Assembly (NCBI GenBank): GCA_030426345.1
Contig: JAUHYU010000056.1
Location: 1-34,734, forward strand
Reading direction: 5' to 3'
Origin: Bacteroidia bacterium
GTDB lineage: Bacteria; Bacteroidota; Bacteroidia; Cytophagales; Cyclobacteriaceae
Length of the DNA stretch: 34,734 bases
Shown one piece after another: positions 25,755 to 32,606 of this stretch (its first letter is position 1; the number at the start of each line of letters is the position of its first letter). Under the pieces are notes generated by a model. The model was not told the DNA's origin. It was given only the letters and a program-made list of their open reading frames with translations, and made no database searches. A program made the position numbers and the translations under genes.

Positions 25755-27143
25755 ATGATCAGACTCAGGTATTATTTCATTTTCCTGATTATTGCTGTCC
25801 TGGATTCCGGGATTCTTCATGCACAACAGATCAAATTTAATCACGAGTATTCCAAAACATTGGTAATGAAGCTAGGCCTCTCTATTCCCGATGGCGAAGG
25901 CGGCTCAAAGGTTTTTTGCAATTTTGAAACTGCATTGGACCTGATCAAACAGGCAGATAATTTAACCCTGCAGGTGCCAAAAATCATATATCTCGTAGGG
26001 TGGCAATACAATGGGCATGACGATAAATATCCCGCCATGTTTGCCGTGAACGAGTTGCTGAAAAGACCACAGGACAAGAACGGACGGGAAAGTTTGCTTT
26101 GGCTGATGCGCGAGGCGAAAAAGTACTATACCACGGTGAGCTTGCACATCAACATGACGGATGCTTACGAAGACAGCCCGCTTTGGGATACCTATGTGAA
26201 AAACGATTTGATCTCTAAAAACCGGGATGGCAGCCTAATGGTAATTGGAAATTATAACAATAGAAAAGCCTACCAGGTCAACTATAAAAATGAATGGAAC
26301 TCGGGCTGGACTCAAAAGCGGATCGACAGCCTGATGAACCTACTCCCAGAACTGAAAAATGCGGGGACAATCCATATCGATGCCTGGATTGCAAGGGAAA
26401 GCAAGGGTCATTACGAATCCTTGGTCACGGAATCGGAATATCAGAAAAAGGCGCTTTCTTATTGGATGGGTCAGGGTATAGACGTGACCAGTGAATGGGT
26501 GATGGATTATATGACGGGCCTGGTGCCCTTTGCCTGGCATTTTAACGCCAGGACACAGGAAGATTATCTGAACATACCTGCAAAAGTATATACCGGAAGC
26601 GGCATCAATCCCGATGTGAAATACAGTGACTTTGATCTGGGGTTTCTGTTCGGGCAGAGTATGTATGGGGAGCCTTTGTGGCCCACATGGCAAAAAAATG
26701 AAGAAGATGCGAAAATCTGGGACAAGAGATTTGCTGCCAAGTTTTACCTGAATTGTTTACAATATTTTTATTTGAATACTTTCGACCGCATAGCTGTTTC
26801 AGGCACGGGAAATGAGCGGGTTGCTGAGTTTTCCAAAGGCGTTAAAGTTTCTTTGCGGGACAGCATTGTCAGTAAACATGACATTGTGTTGCGGCAAAAA
26901 AATGATGTCTTATTTCCAGTTGTTTGGAAAGAAACCCCAACCCTTGCTGCATTTAGCATGGAAGGTATAGTTCATGGAATTTTTAGGCTTTCTGGAGCGT
27001 GGAATTACTTTGCAGAACTCGATATGTATGAAGTTAGTATTGACGGACTAAAACATGCCGGTAAAATCAAGGTAAAAGATGGATCAGTAGAATTGGATTT
27101 GAAAGCAGGTCAGCCTTATGTTCTTGTCCCAATATCTCGATAA
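25755..27143 (+). CDS. Compact GH101-like glycoside hydrolase (first paralog)
   Basis: A 462-residue exported protein (signal peptide about 1-23, ending LHAQ). It resembles the catalytic barrel of GH101 endo-alpha-N-acetylgalactosaminidases, which release Gal-GalNAc from Ser/Thr of mucin-type glycoproteins. The substrate-binding motif GWQYNGHDDKYP is at 82-93 (relatives have a GHDS-HP form). HINMTDAYEDSPLW follows at 131-144. The proposed nucleophile is Asp209 in TIHIDAW, and the proposed acid/base is Glu247 in GIDVTSEW. A beta-sandwich completes the C-terminus. It lacks the large accessory domains of classical GH101 enzymes (above 1000 residues). The gene at 27226 is a clear paralog. Family membership is fairly sure; specificity is not. 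A remote GH129-like or new family is possible. Confidence 0.72.
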   Translation: MIRLRYYFIFLIIAVLDSGILHAQQIKFNHEYSKTLVMKLGLSIPDGEGGSKVFCNFETALDLIKQADNLTLQVPKIIYLVGWQYNGHDDKYPAMFAVNELLKRPQDKNGRESLLWLMREAKKYYTTVSLHINMTDAYEDSPLWDTYVKNDLISKNRDGSLMVIGNYNNRKAYQVNYKNEWNSGWTQKRIDSLMNLLPELKNAGTIHIDAWIARESKGHYESLVTESEYQKKALSYWMGQGIDVTSEWVMDYMTGLVPFAWHFNARTQEDYLNIPAKVYTGSGINPDVKYSDFDLGFLFGQSMYGEPLWPTWQKNEEDAKIWDKRFAAKFYLNCLQYFYLNTFDRIAVSGTGNERVAEFSKGVKVSLRDSIVSKHDIVLRQKNDVLFPVVWKETPTLAAFSMEGIVHGIFRLSGAWNYFAELDMYEVSIDGLKHAGKIKVKDGSVELDLKAGQPYVLVPISR

Positions 27144-27190
27144 ATTCATGTGGAACTTTTTACTCTTTAATTAAATGCATGTGATTGATT

Positions 27191-27228
27191 TCCCTATAAT
27201 ATCAATAATAAAGCCCCTAAAATCCATG
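27191..27228 (+). repeat. Degenerate palindrome half-copy overlapping a start codon
   Basis: ATAATATCAATA is followed at once by AAAGCCCCTAAAATCCATG; both pieces occur in repeat copies B and C, but there they are about 60 nt apart. The second arm of the palindrome is missing. The ATG of the second GH101-like gene (27226-27228) falls on the ccatg of the arm. Confidence 0.5.
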
Positions 27229-28674
27229 AAAGTTAGAATATATATATACACGTCGTTGCTTGTGATTTTTCCATTTTTCGCCAAAGCGCAAACAGACACG
27301 CTTTTTGCAGGGACAAAAGAAATTAAAAAACACATCGACTGGAACTATCCATACCATCAAACACTGACCATGAAAATATTTCTTGCGCAGTCCCATTTTG
27401 ATGGAAAGTATAAAAGGCGAGACAATGGAAAATCAACGGTTTATCTCACGTTTGAAGAAGCTCTTGAAGTCATTAAGAAAATTGATAAGTTGAGCCTTGG
27501 CATTCCTAAGGTTATCTATGTTGTGGGATGGCAGTACAATGGGCACGACTCCAAATACCCGGCTTTTTTTGAAGGAAACAAATTGCTGAAAAGGCAGGAA
27601 GATGAAAATGCCCTGGAAAGCCTGAAATGGTTGATGAGGGAGGCTAGTAAATACAATACGACTGTAAGTGTCCATATCACAATGTTCGATGCTTATGAGG
27701 ACAGCCCACTGTGGGATACTTATGTTGAAAACGACATTATAGCAAAAAACAAGGATGGATCGCTGAGGGAAGGCGAGTGGGGATATCCAATCAGTTATGC
27801 CCAAGAATGGAAGACAGGATACGCCCAAAAGCGCATTGACAGCCTGTGTGCCATTTTGCCCATAGAAGCAGCAGGGACAGTGCACATAGATGCTTTTCAT
27901 ACTTGGGCACCAGTTGGGAAAGATGGCCCGGGAAAGAGGCCATTTATCAAAGAGCCAGTCAGTCCCTATCTTGGGTTTTCCATCAAGGATGAAACGGAAG
28001 CACAAAAGAAGATATTTAAATATTGGGCATCTAAAGGCATCGATGTTACAAGTGAAGGTTCTACCTTTTTGCGGGAGGATAGTTTTGTAGGATATCAGCC
28101 TTATGCCTGGTGGGTGGATTGGACTTTGCAGGACTACATGGACTGGCCAGCATCGCTTTATACTGGAGGAACAGATAATCGGGATTTGGGCAAGCTCTTT
28201 GGCACAAGCATTCATGGAGAGGACATTGTAATGAAAGACCACGAAAACCTTCATGGATTTAAGAGGGATTTTTGCACCAGAACACTTGTTTGGTATTACC
28301 TCAACCGTTTAGACAGAAAATACTATATAAAAAAGGGTCAAAAATCCATGGTGCAGTTTTCTGATGGGGTAGAATCTGTTTTGGATAATGGCAAACTGAC
28401 CATTACCAAAGGTGACTTTATGTTGGTTGAGGATGGTGATGTTTTTGTGCCAGCTCTCTGGATGCAGGACAAGACCATAATTGCCTACAGTGAAATGGGG
28501 TATAAGAGCAAGACATGGCAGTTGCCTGACAGTTGGAAATCAGCAAAGGAAATTGAAATAGCGGAAGTGACAATCAATGGCTTAAAGAAATTAGATGCCG
28601 CCAAAGTAAAAAACGGATATATTACCCTCGACTTAGAGGCAGATCAAATGTTGGTCATTAGTGTCAATAAATGA
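27226..28674 (+). CDS. Compact GH101-like glycoside hydrolase (second paralog)
   Basis: A 482-residue exported paralog of the preceding gene. An upstream ATG at 27175 would add 17 non-signal residues; the ATG at 27226 begins the signal peptide MKVRIYIYTSLLVIFPFFAKA and is preferred. Shared motifs are GWQYNGHDSKYP (101-112), DAYEDSPLWDTYVENDIIAKNKDGS (155-179), the proposed nucleophile Asp222 in TVHIDAF and Glu277 in GIDVTSEG. The paralogs diverge most between these two residues: this one has an insertion (residues about 226-255; VGKDGPGKRPF through YLGFSI), which suggests a different substrate or subsite. The two lie in tandem with 82 bp between them, the simplest explanation being a local duplication followed by divergence. 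Confidence 0.72.
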   Translation: MKVRIYIYTSLLVIFPFFAKAQTDTLFAGTKEIKKHIDWNYPYHQTLTMKIFLAQSHFDGKYKRRDNGKSTVYLTFEEALEVIKKIDKLSLGIPKVIYVVGWQYNGHDSKYPAFFEGNKLLKRQEDENALESLKWLMREASKYNTTVSVHITMFDAYEDSPLWDTYVENDIIAKNKDGSLREGEWGYPISYAQEWKTGYAQKRIDSLCAILPIEAAGTVHIDAFHTWAPVGKDGPGKRPFIKEPVSPYLGFSIKDETEAQKKIFKYWASKGIDVTSEGSTFLREDSFVGYQPYAWWVDWTLQDYMDWPASLYTGGTDNRDLGKLFGTSIHGEDIVMKDHENLHGFKRDFCTRTLVWYYLNRLDRKYYIKKGQKSMVQFSDGVESVLDNGKLTITKGDFMLVEDGDVFVPALWMQDKTIIAYSEMGYKSKTWQLPDSWKSAKEIEIAEVTINGLKKLDAAKVKNGYITLDLEADQMLVISVNK

Positions 28675-28723
28675 TAATTAAGGATAGAATTGAAATTTTC
28701 AATTTGTAGCTAAAAAAGGAAAC

Positions 28724-30757
28724 ATGAAGAAAATAAAAACACGTTGCCTCACTCTTTCTCTGGCCTTTATTTTTTTAAATATAGTCTGTTCCTTCAGTCA
28801 GGATAAAATGGAGGAACAAGAAACCCAACCCACAAATCTTGCCGATCGCTGGCAAATTGATGGAAATAAAATTGTCTGGAACGTTGAGGATGCTCACCAG
28901 GATAAAATTGAAATGAGCGGCTTAAAGGTCTCGGGTATTATTACGTACGGAGCCAATGAAAACGGTCAACTTGTTATCAGTCGTAAGATCATCTGGCCCA
29001 TGCTTCGCACCATTCCAAATAATACGCACGCCAGTCTGGATTATACTTTTGATCAAATGCCCACATACACTGTCGATGGTAAAAAAGTCACAAATGAACA
29101 TTTAAACAGAGTTGAGCTAGATGGGGTGGTGAACTTATATTCGACACTTATGGAAGGGATAGAAGTCTGTCACATGATTTCACCAAGTACGAACAAACCA
29201 CTTTATATTGAATCAATCACAATTACAAATAAATCGCGGGAAGCAAAGGAAATCGACGTGAGTTTTCCAAAACATGAGCATTCGACCGATGCCGAAAATG
29301 GAGTTGATGGTGTTTATATATTGACGGCTCAAATGGATAAGCCTGGTTCTTACAATCTCAGTCCGGGCCAATCCGTGAAACTATCGATCCAATTTTCCGG
29401 AAGGAAAAAAGCGGAACCTTATGCCCCTTGCGATCCTGATTTGGAAGAAATGCAAAGGCGGGAATTTATCATGGAATTGGGGCAGTCACTTGTTTTTGAG
29501 TCCCCTGATGCCATTTTGAACCAGATGTTTGCATTTGCCAAGATCAGGGCAACGGAAAGCATTTATGAGACAAAAGGAGGATTGATGCACGGCCCCGGTG
29601 GAGGGGCATACTATGCAGCCATTTGGGCAAATGATCAGGCTGAATATGTCAATCCATTCTTTCCATTTTTGGGAAATGCAAATGGGAATGAGTCCGCCAT
29701 CAATAGCTTCCGCCATTTTGCTAGGTTCATGAATGATGAATTCAGACCGATACCGTCTTCCATTATTGCCGAAGGTATAGATATCTGGAATGGAGCCGGG
29801 GACCGAGGAGATATGGCAATGATTGCCTATGGTGCCTCTCGTTTTGCACTGGCTTATGGTGATAAAAAAGTGGCTAAAGAATTATTTCCTTTGATCGAAT
29901 GGTGTTTGGAATATTGTGAGCGCAAGAAGACCAAAGATGGGATAATTGCCTCCAATACGGATGAATTGGAAGGGCGCTTTCCCACCGGGGATACCAATTT
30001 GACAACTTCAACATTGACTTATGGCGGCCAGATCAGCGCGGCTCATCTTGCGGATGAATTGGGTAAAAATGATCTTGCAAAAACATACAGATTGCGTGCA
30101 GAAAAATTGAGGAAAGCGATTGATGATTATTTTGGGGCAACCATGGAAGGTTTTGAAACTTACCGTTATTTTGATGGGAACAAAAAATTGCGTTCATGGA
30201 TTTCCATACCTTTGACCATGGGTATATTTGATCGAAAGGAAGGGACCATACAGGCCCTTTTATCACCTTATTTATGGAGCGAAAACGGTGTTTATACCGA
30301 AGAAGGAAAAGAAACATTTTGGGACAGGGCTACCTTGTACACCCTGAGAGGTATTTTTAATGCAGGTGAGGTCCAAGCAGGTTATGATGCATTGCATAAC
30401 TATTCTGAAAAAAGGCTATTGAGGGATCACGTGCCATATGCAGTAGAGGCATGGCCTGAAGGCGGGCAGCAGCATCTTTCTGCTGAAAGCGGATTATATT
30501 GCCGCGTTATAACGGAAGGTATGTTTGGTATAGAACCTATCGGGTTCCATAAATTCCTTTGCTCCCCACAACTTCCTGCTAATTGGGATAAAATGGCCCT
30601 GAAACATATTAGGGCATTTGGCAATGACTTCGATTTGATTGTCGAACGGGTTGATTCAGAGATATGGGCTAAGACGATACAGGAGGGGCAATTGATTCAG
30701 AAACAAAAATGGGATGGAGCTCATCCCCTAGTTTTCACTTTACAAAAACCAGAATAA
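28724..30757 (+). CDS. Exported (alpha/alpha)6 six-hairpin glycosidase-like protein
   Basis: A 677-residue exported protein (signal peptide about 1-26, ending FSQ). The N-terminal 240 or so residues are beta-sandwich-like (NKIVWNVEDAHQ; GIITYGANENGQLVISRKIIWP). The remainder reads as an alpha/alpha toroid, with GGGAYYAAIWANDQAEYVNPFFPFLG (292-317), NTDELEGRFPTGDTNLTTSTL (411-431), AWPEGGQQHLSAESGLYCRVITEGMFGIEP (576-605) and a small C-terminal sandwich. Acidic candidates are Asp304, Glu588 and Glu598, but I do not know the catalytic pair. It resembles GH78 / GH95 / GH63-type toroids without being clearly any of them, so I leave the CAZy family open. It lies 49 bp after the second GH101-like gene and 4 bp before the GH110-like gene. 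Confidence 0.65.
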   Translation: MKKIKTRCLTLSLAFIFLNIVCSFSQDKMEEQETQPTNLADRWQIDGNKIVWNVEDAHQDKIEMSGLKVSGIITYGANENGQLVISRKIIWPMLRTIPNNTHASLDYTFDQMPTYTVDGKKVTNEHLNRVELDGVVNLYSTLMEGIEVCHMISPSTNKPLYIESITITNKSREAKEIDVSFPKHEHSTDAENGVDGVYILTAQMDKPGSYNLSPGQSVKLSIQFSGRKKAEPYAPCDPDLEEMQRREFIMELGQSLVFESPDAILNQMFAFAKIRATESIYETKGGLMHGPGGGAYYAAIWANDQAEYVNPFFPFLGNANGNESAINSFRHFARFMNDEFRPIPSSIIAEGIDIWNGAGDRGDMAMIAYGASRFALAYGDKKVAKELFPLIEWCLEYCERKKTKDGIIASNTDELEGRFPTGDTNLTTSTLTYGGQISAAHLADELGKNDLAKTYRLRAEKLRKAIDDYFGATMEGFETYRYFDGNKKLRSWISIPLTMGIFDRKEGTIQALLSPYLWSENGVYTEEGKETFWDRATLYTLRGIFNAGEVQAGYDALHNYSEKRLLRDHVPYAVEAWPEGGQQHLSAESGLYCRVITEGMFGIEPIGFHKFLCSPQLPANWDKMALKHIRAFGNDFDLIVERVDSEIWAKTIQEGQLIQKQKWDGAHPLVFTLQKPE

Positions 30758-30761
30758 TTCC

Positions 30762-32516
30762 ATGGCAAAGACAATATTTATTTTCTCCATATTTTTTTGC
30801 GGTATTTGGACCAGTGTGCTTTCGCAAAATGAAAACAAGATAAGCGTTTTGGATTTTGGGGCGATACCCAATGACAATATAGATGATACAAAAGCTTTGA
30901 GGGAGGCCGCGGCAAATGCAAGGAAAAAACCAAATACGTTACTCTATTTCCCCGCGGGTAAATATCATATTTCAGATCCAAAGGCAATTAAAATCCAAGA
31001 AGATGCCATGTCTGGCAAACTAGGCCCAAATCCGCAGGATGAACTATATGTTGCCAACAAAGAATATGTTATAGGGCTGGATTTTGGCGGTGCCAAAAAC
31101 CTTAGGATTGATGCCCATGGGGTAGAACTTATTTGTGATGGCTGGATGGAACCGTTGTCTTTCAGAAATTGCAACAATGTCGAATTGAATGGGATTACAA
31201 TAGATTATAAGCGGATTCCCAACAGTGCAGGCAAGATCATTAACTTGGGGACAGACTTTGTTGATGTGAAATTCCCTGAGAGCGACCCGGTTTCGAAAGA
31301 TCTGATTATGTTGCGGATCATGATCTACGATTTGGATAAGGAATCATTGGTAGGTCCGGCAGTATATCAACAGCGCAAGGAGCTGATAGCACCACAGACC
31401 ATTCGATTTTACGGCAAGGGAATTCGTGACCAAGCTTTGGTTGGAAGGGTGCTAATTGCTCTTTCGGGCTTTCATTACCGACCGGCCATTTTGATTTATA
31501 AAACAAAAGATATCGTCCTTAACGATGTTACGATCCATGCTCAGGCAGGAATGGGTATCGTGGGGCATCTAAGCGAGAATATATCCATGAACCGATTAAA
31601 GATCATTCCGCGAGAGGGGCGTTTCGTTTCTTCCAATACCGATGCAACTCACTTCGCCACCAATAGGGGATTTATCCATTTTAATAACTGTGAATTTGCT
31701 GGTCAGGGAGATGATGCCACAAATGTCCATACCTATTATTCACATATAGTTAGTCACCAGGACAGCAACGTGTGTGAAATAATTTTAGGAGAACGGAACT
31801 ATACGCACTCCCTTTATCTGGATGAACCCCAATATGGTGATGTACTGGCTGTTGTTGAAAAAAATACGTTGAAAGAAGTTGGTTATATAAGGGTGCGCCG
31901 CTTCTGGACATTTCCGAAGGAAAGGAAGGTAAAAATAGAGTTTGATGGAGAATTGCCTGAAGACATTGAATCTTATTATTTGGCAAATATAACTGCAAGT
32001 CCAAGCCTTAAATTTGTGAATTGCAAGGTGAAATCTCACAGGGCACGGTCGGTTTTGGTTAAAACCAGGAAGGTGTTAATCGAAGGGTGCTCATTTGAGA
32101 ATGCAACTGGTACGGCAATTCATATTGGAGCTGAAGGCAATTGGGGAGAAGGCGTTGCTTCCGAAGACGTAATTGTACGAAACAACACGATCACAAATTG
32201 TGGTTTGGGTGGAGCAAATGATGGGACTATAGACGAAGCTTCGGCAATTGCTGTTCATGTTAACGCCAAAATTAGAAATGTCCCCGGATTGCACAAGCGT
32301 CTTCTTTTTGAGGGAAATAAAATAACTGGAGGGATTCATGCCATTTCGATAAAAGGAGCTGAAGATGTAACGATACGGAACAATACTTTTACTGATATTC
32401 AAAAAGAACCAATCATCGTGGGAGCTTCCAGAAGAGTGAAGGCATATAACAATAATGGAACTGGGGAGATCGGAGCTAATATTGAGGATGTTGTTTTGCC
32501 AAATTTAAGCAACTAA
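30762..32516 (+). CDS. GH110-like right-handed beta-helix (alpha-1,3-galactosidase family)
   Basis: A 584-residue exported enzyme (signal peptide about 1-22, ending VLSQ). The N-terminus has the pectate-lyase-superfamily opening ISVLDFGAIPNDNIDDTKAL (27-46), and the body is a parallel beta-helix (NGITIDYKRIPN; VIVRNNTITNCGL; LLFEGNKITGG). GH110 enzymes, which cleave terminal alpha-1,3-linked galactose as in the blood-group B epitope, use one Asp and an Asp pair about 23 residues later. Here Asp294 (SNTDATHF) and Asp317-Asp318 (GQGDDATNVH) have that spacing, and the surrounding HFATNRGFIHFNNCEF is family-like. Retaining the motif argues for activity. An alternative is a beta-helix of another class. 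It starts 4 bp after the preceding stop. Confidence 0.75.
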   Translation: MAKTIFIFSIFFCGIWTSVLSQNENKISVLDFGAIPNDNIDDTKALREAAANARKKPNTLLYFPAGKYHISDPKAIKIQEDAMSGKLGPNPQDELYVANKEYVIGLDFGGAKNLRIDAHGVELICDGWMEPLSFRNCNNVELNGITIDYKRIPNSAGKIINLGTDFVDVKFPESDPVSKDLIMLRIMIYDLDKESLVGPAVYQQRKELIAPQTIRFYGKGIRDQALVGRVLIALSGFHYRPAILIYKTKDIVLNDVTIHAQAGMGIVGHLSENISMNRLKIIPREGRFVSSNTDATHFATNRGFIHFNNCEFAGQGDDATNVHTYYSHIVSHQDSNVCEIILGERNYTHSLYLDEPQYGDVLAVVEKNTLKEVGYIRVRRFWTFPKERKVKIEFDGELPEDIESYYLANITASPSLKFVNCKVKSHRARSVLVKTRKVLIEGCSFENATGTAIHIGAEGNWGEGVASEDVIVRNNTITNCGLGGANDGTIDEASAIAVHVNAKIRNVPGLHKRLLFEGNKITGGIHAISIKGAEDVTIRNNTFTDIQKEPIIVGASRRVKAYNNNGTGEIGANIEDVVLPNLSN

Positions 32517-32606
32517 ATAAATCAGTTCAGAATAGTAGATAAAATCTTAGTTGTTTCAGAGAGGCATTGGATTTATCTAATACATTTTTTCACAATTGAA
32601 TAAAGC

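Noticed and set aside
27433-28254. 273-codon open frame on the minus strand inside the second GH101-like gene
   Set aside because: Antisense to a gene with a signal peptide and conserved catalytic motifs; its own translation is rich in Cys, His and Phe without domain structure.
28724-30757. Assigning this toroid protein to GH78 or GH95
   Set aside because: The fold-type motifs fit, but the catalytic signatures of those families could not be matched residue by residue.
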